From Teratosphaeria epicoccoides (lineage: Eukaryota; Ascomycota; Dothideomycetes; Mycosphaerellales; Teratosphaeriaceae), in assembly GCA_021401465.1 (NCBI GenBank), contig JADDMT010000013.1, forward strand, positions 372,001-436,000: DNA of 64,000 nt, given 5' to 3'. This document shows positions 11,225 through 21,911 of this stretch, in pieces. Made by a program: the position numbers and the translations under genes. The notes below the pieces were generated by a model, which worked only from the letters and a program-made list of their open reading frames with translations, did no database searches and had not been told where the DNA came from. Numbering within the stretch: position 1 is the stretch's first letter; the number at the start of each line of letters is the position of its first letter.

Positions 11225-14200
11225 GCATGTCTCTTGTTCTCCTTAGGTTTATTCTAGGTATGCCTTTAGGCATTAATAATGTATAAGTAGGGCGTTTGCT
11301 TCTTGTTATTACTCCGCGCGTTATGCGCTACATACATGTGTCAAGAATTCTGCTCTAAAGCCCTTATCTTCCTACGAATTAACCTTCTTAAGCCCTGCTT
11401 ACGCCTCCTCTACTCTTCGAATTCACGAATAGCTTCTAGAGCGTCCTTGTAGTCTTCGGCCGGAACCTATTATGTGTACTTAGGTAGGTATCCTTTCTAC
11501 TTTACTAGATAGTACGTTGCGCCCTTACGCCGCATACTGTCCTTAATACCCTCGACTTCCTACTCTTCGTTCTCTTCTGCTACTAGCATTAGGTCTGCGG
11601 GCTCTTCGCCCTTACGCTATACCTATAGTTCGAGTAGAGATACGTAGAAGACATTATGCACATAATATGACAATAGTAACGATAGCTAGTATGCCTGCGA
11701 GCCTATTATGTTACGTATCTAGAAGGGTCTAACGAACCTTGGCGTCATCTTCTTGCTTAGAAGTTTCAGCTTGAGATTCTTTGTTAATAGTAACACCTTT
11801 GTACTAACTACATACTACATCGGTTTAGCACAGGCGTTATTATGTTTAATCTAGGATTCTGAGGCCTTTTTCTAGTGTTCTGTTAGCACTAAATGTACCT
11901 CGCGCATATGCCGCGCTAATTCCGCGGTAGCTAGCATACTCTCCTTAGAAGACTCGTCCTAAGGCGGTTCTAGGTGTATTTCCGGATCAAAGCCATAAAG
12001 AATCTGAAATGGCGACATGCGCATAGTAGCATACACGCTGTTATTAACTACAAATTCCGCTATAGGAATTGCGTTGGCCTAGGCATCCTGGTTCTTAGCG
12101 TAGTAGCACCGAAGGTACTACTTAAGAGTCTAGTTTATACGTTTAGTCTGACTATTAGTCTGTAGATAGAATGCTATACTTAGGTAGTACTTAACACGCG
12201 CCTTAAACACAAATTCTTGCTAGTATTTACTAGTAAAGACAGAACCTTGATCTAATAGGATACTTCGGGGGACACTAAAGCGCTATATGACTTTGTCATG
12301 AAGTAGTCGCGCAAGCTCGCTACTTGTGCACTTTTTTGTATATAGGATGAAGACATTCATCTTCAAGTATTAGTTGACTACTACAAGGACAGCATTAACT
12401 ACATTGCCTTTCTACTTTGCTAGCAGCAAATTAGTAATGAAATCTATGGCTAAGTCTTGCTATAGTCTCTCTAGTAGTAGGAGCGCCTAAGTATCGCTAT
12501 AGGGGCAATAGCGCCGAGATTTGCTAACCTAGCATGTCTAGCAGGATTTGACATAGTCAGAGACATCCTGTTCTAGCGTAGGCTACTAGTATTTGCGTCC
12601 GAGAAGTGCGTTCGTCTTCTCTGCGCCAAAATGGCCCGCGAGTTCATTATCATGATAAATACAGAGGAGCTACGAACAGAGTATGTAGTTAGCGGGTATG
12701 TAGAGCCTATTGTCAAAGTACTACAAGTCGCCCGACTTAGTCTAGTACTTCAGACTGCCTATAGTGTCCTAGAGGGCTATACCCTCATTAATTAACTCTA
12801 GTTCTTGCTCTTGCAACCGCTAAATAAGTCTCGAGACTTCTTTAAAGGGTTCTTTAGACATCGCATGCTTACCGCATATAAGCTAGTTAACTACCGCATG
12901 GATTAAGCTAGACATAGTCGCTATAACTGCTAGATAGGAGGGTTTGTCACTAGCGGAGGCTATGAGGCCCTATTAGACCTGCAGTTAACCTATAAGAGGA
13001 GCTAACGACAGATCGCCGCCCTAAACTACAAGCTTCGTTTGCAGCGTAAGGAGAAGCTGTTAGTTACCCTCCTCCCTAGTATCGTAGTCCGGTTGTCGCG
13101 AAGGACTATTAGCTAGATTCGTCTTTCTAGAACAATGCTAGATAACGAAGTCAAAGCTAGCGAGGAAAGTCGCCTACCTTGCTTGCTAACTACTTAGCTA
13201 CTTCACGCCTATGAAGCCGCGAAGGTTGTTATAGTTAGTAAGCACCTTAATAGGGTACGCTACGCCTTCGAGGTAGTGTCAGTACTCCTTAAAGCTGTTA
13301 ACAATAGCTAAAAGCTCTTAGTCGTAAGTCTTATAGTTAAGCTTAGCGCCCTGTATCTTCCGCGACTAGAAGGCAATTAGGTACTATCGCGTACTGCCTT
13401 CGTGCGACTAGAGCTGCGATATAATTGCGGCTATTACAAATTTTGAAGCATTAGTCTCTATCTAGATCTTCGTAGTAGGGTCAAAGTGCCGAAGTATAGG
13501 CGCGGTTTAAAAAGCTGCTTTAAGTTCAGAGAAAGCCTTGCTCTAAGCCTCCTCCTAAGGCACCCTCCCTAGCTTCTTTCCTCGAATCGCGCCCTTTGCG
13601 AGGGCCATGAGGGGGGCCACGATCTTCGAGTAGGATCATATGAATCTGCAATAGAAGTTAGTAAATCCTAGGAACACCTACACTTCTCGGAGAGTAGTTA
13701 GCTATAGCTACCCCGCGATTACAGACACCCTTTAGTCATCTATGATGACTCCTTCCGTAGAGACGATGTATCGGAGAAACTTAATCCTATCTGTTAGGAA
13801 TGAGCACTTCTTTAGGTTCGCGTATAGAGCGAACTTACGGAGCTGTTCGAGTACTATCCTTAGATGCCGAATATGCTCCTCCTTTAAGTCAGAGTAGACT
13901 AGTATATCGTCTAAATATACTACGTAGCAGGTGTTAACGAGGCTGGCTAGGGCCCGGTTAATATACGCTTAGAACGTTACTAGTATGTTAGTTAAGCTAA
14001 ATAGCATCACTATATACTCGAAGTATCTGTACTACATTCAGAATGTAGTCTTCTACTCGTTGCCCTTTCGGATTAGTATCCGGTAGTAGGCGTCCTTCAA
14101 GTCGATAGACAAGAAGATGGCAGCGCAACTAAGGCGGTCAAGCGTCTCGCTAATAAGTAGTAGGGGGTAGCGGTTTTTCTAGGTTACTACGTTAAGGCCC

Positions 14201-16305
14201 CTATAGTTAACGTATAGGCGGAGCGTGTTATCCTTCTTTAGGACGAACATAACTAACGCTCTAGCCTCGCTGTCACTTCGTCGGATCCACGCGTTCCTTT
14301 GCGCCTTGTAGAGGTAGTCTCGAAGTATTTCGAGCTGCAATTCCGACATAGGGTATAGAGGTTAATGCGGAGGATTATAACCCTCCTTAAGGTTAATCGC
14401 ATGTTCCGCGTCTAGGGCCTAGGCATAGGCTGTAGCCTCTATGTCGAAAATAACGGCGTATTCCTCTAACTTAGGCAGAAGGGTAACGTCTTCCTTGACG
14501 TTCTGTATGCAGACTGCATACACGCATTAGACCTTCTTCATGTCCTTATAGAAGCTATGTGCGTCACGTATCTGCACTATAGGAACTTCGCCTATAGAGC
14601 CGTAGAACTAGTTGTTAGTAGCTCTATCAAAAACGACTCCCTGCTTATAGCGCTAAGGGCGGCCGAGTAGGAGCTCCTTATTAGGAACGTCTTTAGCATA
14701 GAAGACTTTGTTAGTCTTGCGCACTTCTCCTAAGGAGTCCGCGAGTTAGAGGCGCATGTTATACGCGCCTTAAGCCGCTACGCCTTCGCCCTAAAAGGAC
14801 TTCATAGTAGGCAGTAGGGCTCCTAGGATCGGCTTTAAACCGAGCCGTACGACTACCCTCTAGGGTATCACGTTAACCTCCGTAAGGTCATCTAACATAT
14901 AGTCTACTAGCTCAAGCGAGCCATTAACTTAGACCGCACTAGATAGGCGCTAGGTAGGCCATAAGTCTACACTATTAGTAACAGACAGCTTAGATACCCG
15001 TAGTAGCTATTTAGTTGTCTTAGGCTTGTCCTTCTTTCGCCTCCCCTCTAGGGAGGTTTCAGACACCTTGCTTACCTTCTTCCTATCACTTCGTTTAGGA
15101 TAGCAAGCCGCCTAGTAGTCCCTTGCTCTACAGATATAGTAGCTACTTAGAGGCTTCTCGCTACCGTCTTTTAGCTTAGAGGGCTTGCTCCTCTAGAATG
15201 AACTACTGCGTTAGACGTGACCCCTAGGGCGCTTGTAATAGCGGCCCTTTAGTAGGTCCTTAGGGCTTAGACGCTTATTGTCCTTACCGCCCGATTTTCC
15301 ATTTCGCTTTAAGGTGATTTCTATACGTGTCGCAAGGGACACGAGGTCTTGCTAAGTTGTCAGAAGTTCATGAAAAGTCATGATTGTATTCTAAAGATTG
15401 TCATCAAGTTTGACGAGCAAGTGCCATACGCGTTACGTCTTAGTATAGGGTAGCATCTGTCCCTCGAGTGTAGCGAGGTAGGTAGCGAAGCTAGAGGTTG
15501 TTTGTCCCTTCCCCTGCTTAGCCTTCTCGTACTCGACAGACATAGTAAGGGCGCGATTCCCCGGATCCTCGACCTAGTCGACATAGAACTAGCGAAAGTC
15601 TACCTACGTATATGTTCTGTCATAGACCTGTATAAGGTTATACTACTCATACTAATTGTTACGAGGTTCCTTATCCTCTTTAAGCCACATTATACTAAAG
15701 GCGACTTGTTTGCCCTCTATGGAATATCCGCGTAGGTTAAGCATGAAAACTGCCTTACACGCCTGCAAGAAAGTTCGAGCCTCCTTTAAGGTATCTCCCT
15801 TAAACGGCTTTAGGTTACATACGTTATGACTACCTCCTAGTTAGCCTACTATGGCCCCGAATTTAGGCACTAGGTTCGCAGGCACACGCGGAGGGTCTAC
15901 GCCTCCTAGTAAGTTGTCTTCGCGGGTCCCTAGCGTGAAATCTCGCTAGATTTCTTCGTCCGCTAGTTCATTAGTACTACTTATAGCGACGTCTTTGTCG
16001 TCCTCGCTGTTATCGCTACTAGAAGCGGTGCGGCTCTAGCTCTAGTTCGCAAGGCAGTTCGCGACCTAATTGACAATCATGGCTACAAGGGCTAGGTTAA
16101 TAGTTAGGGTTAGCTGTAGTCCCTATGTAGGGGGTCTATTGCCTTGTCTGCCGCGTAATTAGCCTCTAGCGGAACCGTCGCTTAATGTAGTGTCGCTCGC
16201 AGGGGGTACTTCTGCGGGCTAGTTACTTAGGCTAGCTTCGCTATCGCGGGCGCTTAGGATGGCGCTTGCTACGCGTTAGTTGCGAGTTCGTAGTACTCTA
16301 GATAT
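11221..16305 (-). pseudogene. A1 gag-pol polyprotein, 1,695 codons, RIP-decayed
   Basis: One frame runs without net frameshift from 16,305 to the stop at 11,221. The start codon is ATA here; the A2 copy keeps ATG at the matching site (17,763). In order: gag; a CCHC knuckle near residue 388 (first Cys changed to Tyr; intact CYIC in A2); protease-like MLDDLTEVNVIP; RT with VVYLDDILVY near 797; RNase H (ETNASKFVIAA); an integrase HHCC zinc site near 1,220-1,260 and catalytic core; and a chromodomain (YYLVK-KGYLP) near 1,590. Dozens of Gln and Trp codons are TAG. A single-ORF gag-pol without a frameshift signal is typical of several fungal chromoviruses. Confidence 0.9.
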
Positions 16306-16354
16306 ATCGTAGTATTCTCTGCTAGACTGCAAAGCAGGGGGGAGAAAGCAGAAC

Positions 16355-16714
16355 TAATATAGATGTATATGCTATATAATATGGAAATATCTCGTAGTAT
16401 GACAGAGTAATCCGACCTTTTAGTAGGTATAAGATAGCGCTGCTTTCTGCTTATTGCAGAGGTAGCGCTAAGGGTGCTTATAACCCCTGACGCTCCTTAA
16501 TTAGGGAAAGCATGTCTGAGCCTAACCCCGCAGGGGTACTATAGGGTCAGCGATGTAGGGGCGTCCTACGTCGACAACTGATCCTACTTAGACAACATAC
16601 GAGCTAACGTATGTACGAAGGATCCCCTTGCTAGATATAGTAGGGTCACTACATGCTAAGAGTAGGCATTAGAACCTATTCGGTTCTAATGGCCCCCTAG
16701 TATTAACCGTATTA
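16355..16714 (-). repeat. A1 5' LTR
   Basis: A 360-bp copy of the A LTR, followed by TSD TAAAC (16,715-16,719). The gag leader starts directly inside it on the minus strand. No convincing tRNA primer-binding site is visible, perhaps because of RIP. Confidence 0.93.
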
Positions 16715-16719
16715 TAAAC

Positions 16720-17321
16720 CGCTTAGATAATCCTACTACGGCATTGCTAGTCTGTCTAAGGCCTCTAACACCTATCGGTCAGGGTAGTTAGCTCTAAATT
16801 AAGCTGCTACAAGATGCTTATTAGACTCTGCTAACATTAGTATAGTGTTACTAGTATCTAGATAGGCCTTTGCGGTATTACGGAGGTATTAGTAGGTAAC
16901 TATGTAGAGCCTTTAACCTGTTACTAGCTTAGTAGCGTTACTAGTAACAGCAGAGATATTAATATTAACTCGCTACAAGCTCTCGGCCTACACTGTAGTG
17001 TCTTAGCTAGAAGGTATTCGTCTAGGTATGCTAATAATTAGCTCGTGCCCTTATTAAGGCTGACTACGATTACACTACAATTAGCGCTAGTAGTAGGGGG
17101 TTCATGTATCTAGGTAAAAGTTACAGAGCTCTTAGAGCTCTGTAATAGGGCGATTAGCTCTATAAGTACACTGTGATTAGACTTACTAAAACCTGAATCG
17201 TAGAGGTATTACTTAATAGCTAACAATTAAGGGCTATTAGGATCGATCTACATACTGCTTTGTTAGCTAGGCATAGTCTTATAGAGCTCTAGATAGCCGT
17301 ATAGTCTCTTAGGGACACTAG
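16720..17321 (-). pseudogene. E-ORF3 C-terminal segment
   Basis: On the minus strand this continues the frame of the integrase-like ORF3 after removal of the A2/A3 complex (TSD ACTAG at 17,317-17,321). Text such as IELIALLQSSKSSVTFT remains readable between TAG stops, but I see no defined domain. The end of the ORF lies near or just beyond the A1 insertion site. Confidence 0.45.
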
Positions 17322-17713
17322 TAATACGGTTAATACTAGGGAGCCATTAGAGCCGCATGGGTTCTAATGCCTGCTCTTAGCATGTAGTAACCCTGCTATA
17401 CATAGCAAGGGGGTCCTTCGTATATACGTTAGCTTGTATGTCGTCTAAGTAGGATTAGTGCTTGACGTAGGGATGCCCCCTATGTCGCTAACCCTACAGT
17501 ACCCCTGCGGGGGCTTCCTGACCCTATAGTATCCCTGCGGGGTTAGGCTCGGACATGCTTTCCCTAATTAAGGGGCGTTAGGGGTTATAAGTACCTCTAG
17601 CGCTACCTCTGCGATAAGCAGAAAGTAGTACTATCTTATACCTATCGAAAGGTCAGATTACTCTGTCACACTACGAGATATTTTCATATCATATAGCATA
17701 TACATCTATATTA
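17322..17713 (+). repeat. A2 5' LTR (392-bp variant)
   Basis: The same LTR as A1, but about 31 bp longer owing to a tandem 30-bp unit (ACCCTACAGTACCCCTGCGG at 17,491, again as ACCCTATAGTATCCCTGCGG at 17,521). Only the outer right LTR (52,973-53,364) shares this duplication. Confidence 0.9.
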
Positions 17714-17762
17714 GTTCTGCTTTCTCCCCCCTGCTTTGTAGTCTAGCAGAGAATACTACGAT

Positions 17763-20700
17763 ATGTCTAGAGTACTACGAACTTGTAACTAACACGTAGC
17801 AAGTACTATCCTAAGCGCCTACGATAGCAAAGCTAGCCTAAGTAACTAGCCTATAGGAGTACCCCCTACGAGCGACACTGCATTAAACGACGGTTCTACT
17901 AGAGGCTAATTACGTAGCAGACAAGGTAATAGATCCCCTGCATAGGGACTACAGCCGACCCTAACTATTAACCTAGCCCTTATAGCTATAATTGTTTATT
18001 AGGTTACGAGCCGCCTTGCAAACTAGAGCTAGAGCCGTACCCCTTCTAGTAGCGAAAACGGCGAGGATGACGAAGACGTCGCTATACGCAGTACTAATAA
18101 ACTAGCGGATAATAAAATCTAGCGAGATTTTACACTAGGGACCTACGAAGATAACGTACTAGTAGGCGCAGACCCTCCGCGTATGCCTGCGAATCTAGTG
18201 CCGGAATTTAGGGCTATAGTAGGCTAACTAGGAGGTAGTCATAAAGTATGTAACCTAATATACGTAGGTAGACTTTCGCTAGTTCTATGTCGACTAGGTT
18301 AAGGATCTAGGGAACCGCGCCCTTACTATGTCTGTCGAGTACGAGAAGGCTAAGGAGGGGAAGAGACAAACAACCTCTAGCTTCGCTACCTACCTCGCTA
18401 CACTCGAGGGACAGATGCTACCCTATACTAAGACGTAACGTGTATAGCACCTACTCGTCAAACTTGACAACAATCTTTAGAACATAATCATGACTTTTCA
18501 TAAACTTCTAACAACTTAGCAAGACCTCGTGTCCCTTGCGACATGTATAGAGATTACCTTGAAGCGAAATAGAAAATCGGGCAGCAAGGACAATAAGCGT
18601 TTAAGCCCTAAGGACCTACTAAAGGGCCGCTATTACAAGCGCCCTAAGGGTTACGTCTAACGCGGTAGTTTATTCCGGAGGAGCAAGCCCTCTAAGCCTA
18701 AAGACAGTAGCGAGAAGCCTCTAAGCAGCTGCTACATCTGTGGCGTAAGTGACTACTAGGCGGCTTACTATCCTAAACGAAGTAATAGGAAGAAGGTAAG
18801 CAAGGTGTCCGAAACCTCCCTAGAGGGGAGGCGAAAGAAGGACAAGCCTAAGACAACCGAATAGCTACTATAGGTATCTAAGCTATCTGTTACTAATAGT
18901 GTAGACTTGTGGCCTGCCTAGCGCCTATCTAGTACGGTGTGAGTTAATAGCTTACTTAAGCTAGTAGACTATATGTTAGACAACCTTGCGGAGGTTAATG
19001 TGATACCCTAGCGGGTAATCGTACGGCTCGGTTTAAAGCTAATCCTAGGAGCCCTGCTGCCTACCATGAAGTCCTTTTAAGGCGAAGGCGTAGCGGCTTA
19101 AGGCGCGTATAACGTGCGCCTCTAACCCGCGGACTCCTTAGGAGAAGTGCGCGAGACTAACGAAGTCTTCTACACTAAAGACGTTCCTAATAAGGAGCTC
19201 CTACTTGGCCGCCCTTAGCGCTACAAGTAGGGAGACGTTGTTAATAGAGCTACTAACAATTAGTTCTATAGCTCTATAGGCAAACTTCCTGTAGTAAAGA
19301 TGCGTGACGCACATAGCTTCTATAAGGACATAAAGAAGGTCTAATGTGTGTATGCGGTCTGCATACAGAACATTAAGGAAGACGTTACCCTTCTGCCTAA
19401 GTTAGAGGAATACGCAGATATTTTCGACGTAGAGGCTACGGCCTATGCCTAGGCCCTAGACGCGGAGCATGCGATTAACCTTAAGGAGGGTTATAATCCT
19501 CTGTATTAACCTCTGTATCCTATGTTAGAATCGTAGCTCGAAACACTTCGAGACTACCTCTATAAGGCGCAAAAGAATGCGTGGATCCGACGAAGTAACA
19601 GCGAGGCTAGAGTGTTAGTAATGTTCGTCCTGAAGAAGGATAACATGCTCTGCCTATACGTTAAATATAGGGGCCTTAATATAGTGACTTAGAAGAACCG
19701 CTACCCCCTACTACTTATTAGCGAGACGCTTGACTGCCTTAGTCGCGCTGCTATCTTCTTGTCTATCGACTTAAAGGATGCTGACTACTAGATACCGATC
19801 CGAAAGGGCGACAAGTAGAAGACTATGTTCTAAATGTAGTACAGACACTTCAAGTATATAGTAATGCCATTTAGCTTAACTAACGCACTAGCGACATTCT
19901 AAGCGTATATTAAATAGGCCCCGTCCGGCCTCGTTAATACCTGCTACGTAGTATATTTAGACGATATACTAATCTACACTAACTTAAAGGAGGAGCATAT
20001 TTAGCATCTAAAGATAGTGCTTAAATAGCTCTATAAGTTTGCTCTGTATACGAACCTAAAGAAGTACTTATTCCTGACGGACAGGATTAAGTTTCTTGGA
20101 TACATCGTTTCTATAGAAGGAGTTATCATAGATGACTAAAGGGTGTCTGTAATCACAGAGTAGCTATAGCTAACTACCCTCTAAGAAGTGTAGGTGTTTC
20201 TAGGGTTTACTAACTTCTACCGCAGATTCATATAATCCTATTCGAAGATCGTGGCTCCCCTTACAGCCCTTGCAAAGGGCGTAATTCGAGGTAAAAAGCT
20301 AGGGATAGTACCTTAGGAGGAGGCTTAGAGCAAGGCTTTCTCTAAACTTAAAGCAGCTTTTTAAACTACGCCTATACTTTAGCACTTTGACCCTATTACG
20401 AAGATCCGAATAGAGACTAATGCTTCAAAATTCGTAATAGCCGCAATTAAATCGTAGCTCTAGTCGCACGAAGGTAGTACTTAATAGTACCTAATTACCT
20501 TCTAGTTGCAGAAGATACAGGGCGCTAAGCTTAACTACGAGACTTACGACTAAGAGCTATTAGCTATTATTAACGGCTCTAAGGAGTACTGACACTACCT
20601 TAAAGGCGTAGCGTACCCTATTAAGGTGCTTACTAACTATAACAACCTTCGCAGCTTCATAAGCATAAAGTAGCTAAGTAGTTAGCAAGCAAGGTAGGCG

Positions 20701-21368
20701 ACTTTCCTAGCTAGCTTTGACTTCGTTATCTAGCATCGTTCTAGAAAGACGAATCTAGCTAACGGTCCTTCGCGATAACCAGACTACGACACTAGGGAGC
20801 AGGGTAACTAACAGCTTCTCCCTACGCTATAAATGAAGCTTGTAGTTTAGGGTAGCGATCTGTCGTTAGCTCCTTTTATAGGTTAACTGCGGGTCTAATA
20901 GGGCCTTATAGCCTCTGCTAGCGACGAACCCTCCTATCTAGCAGTTATAGTAACTATGTCTAGCTCGATCTGTGCGGTAGTTAACTAGCTTACATGTAGT
21001 AAGCATGCGATGTCTAAAGAACCCTTTAAAGAAGTCTCGAGACTTATTCAGCAGTTGCAAGAGCAAGAACTAGAGTTAATTAATAAGGGTGTAGCCCTCT
21101 AGGATACCTTAGGTAGTCCGAAGTACTAGACTAAGTTAGGCGACTTATAGTACTTTGACAATAGGCTCTACATACCCGCTAACTATGTACTCTGTTCGCA
21201 GCTCCTCTATATTTATCATGACGATAAATTTGCGGGTCATTTTAGCGCAGAGAAGACGAACGCGCTTCTTAGACGTAAATACTAGTAGCTGACGCTAGAA
21301 CAAGATGTCTCTAACTATGTCAAATCCTGCTAGACGTACTAGATTAGCAAATCTTGGCGCTATTGCCC
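17763..21368 (+). pseudogene. A2 gag-pol, 5' part, cut at integrase by B2
   Basis: ATG at 17,763 is the best preserved gag start of the A family. The CCHC knuckle CYICGVSD[Y]..AA[Y] lies near 18,730-18,775, with His and last Cys changed to Tyr. RT YLDDILIYT is at 19,950-19,975 and RNase H ETNASKFVIAA near 20,415. The integrase HHCC region runs up to the breakpoint. Compared with A1, about 197 bp of gag are missing near 18,255 (junction CCTAATATACGTAGG), which throws RT out of frame with the gag start. The 3' remainder of this ORF is now at 43,867-42,581 on the other strand. Confidence 0.85.
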
Positions 21369-21852
21369 TGTCATGAGTGTCATGAGTGCTATGAGTCACG
21401 AGCACTATGACCTAAGTCATAGCTGTCATGAGTGCTATAAGTCATAGTGTTATAAGTCATAGTACTATGAGTTATAACGTAGGCATAGAAGAGAGGGTCT
21501 GTTACGTAAGGATAGACACCTAGATCTGTAGGGTTAGTCTATAGATCTATAGGCTTACATAGGAGAAGGGATCTGTCATGTAAGAATAGACCCTAGGATC
21601 TGTAGGGTTAGTCTATAGATCTATAGACATAGGTCTAACAGGTCTGTTAACAGATCTAACAGAGCTACCCTATCTCTCTAGTATATAGGGATAGCTTCAG
21701 GACAGATAGTTAGGAGCTTCGTGCTTAATTATAATCTTCTCCTCTAGGGGGGATAGTTAGTACAAGGTTAATTGCCTTTGTTAATATTCTTTACTACTCT
21801 GCAAGTCTAACACCTAATCCCCTTCCTGCTATTAGCACCTACCCTTCTAACA
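21369..21852 (+). repeat. B2 5' LTR
   Basis: 484 bp. The first 110 bp consist of degenerate 10-12-bp tandem units around TCATGAGTGCTA / AGTCATAG. A further short repeat around TAGATCTATAG (recurring near 21,530-21,640) lies downstream. Confidence 0.92.
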
Positions 21853-21911
21853 CTTTGAGCACTACTCCTAAGGAAGTATTAGGGGACTCGTTAAGCGCTA
21901 GACATACGCCT

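Larger units (their letters stand above)
8545..16714 (-). mobile_element. A1: complete chromodomain Ty3 retrotransposon, RIP-inactivated
   Basis: An 8,170-bp element has LTRs of 361 and 360 bp and TSD TAAAC on both sides. Gag-pol is on the minus strand (16,305 to 11,221). A second ORF of 532 codons lies on the plus strand between pol and the 3' LTR (9,629-11,224). The order of protein motifs in pol is zinc knuckle, protease, reverse transcriptase, RNase H, integrase, chromodomain, i.e. the Ty3/chromovirus order. A purine-rich tract on the coding strand abuts the 3' LTR. It is inserted into element E and is the only A copy here that is neither nested into nor rearranged. Confidence 0.93.

Noticed and set aside
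11974..12165. 63-residue frame, repeated almost exactly at 43,334-43,525
   Set aside because: It is antisense to the integrase of A. It is repeated because the element is repeated, not because it is a gene.
21369..21500. CRISPR-like short repeats
   Set aside because: The units are adjacent and degenerate without spacers, lie inside an LTR, and the genome is fungal.
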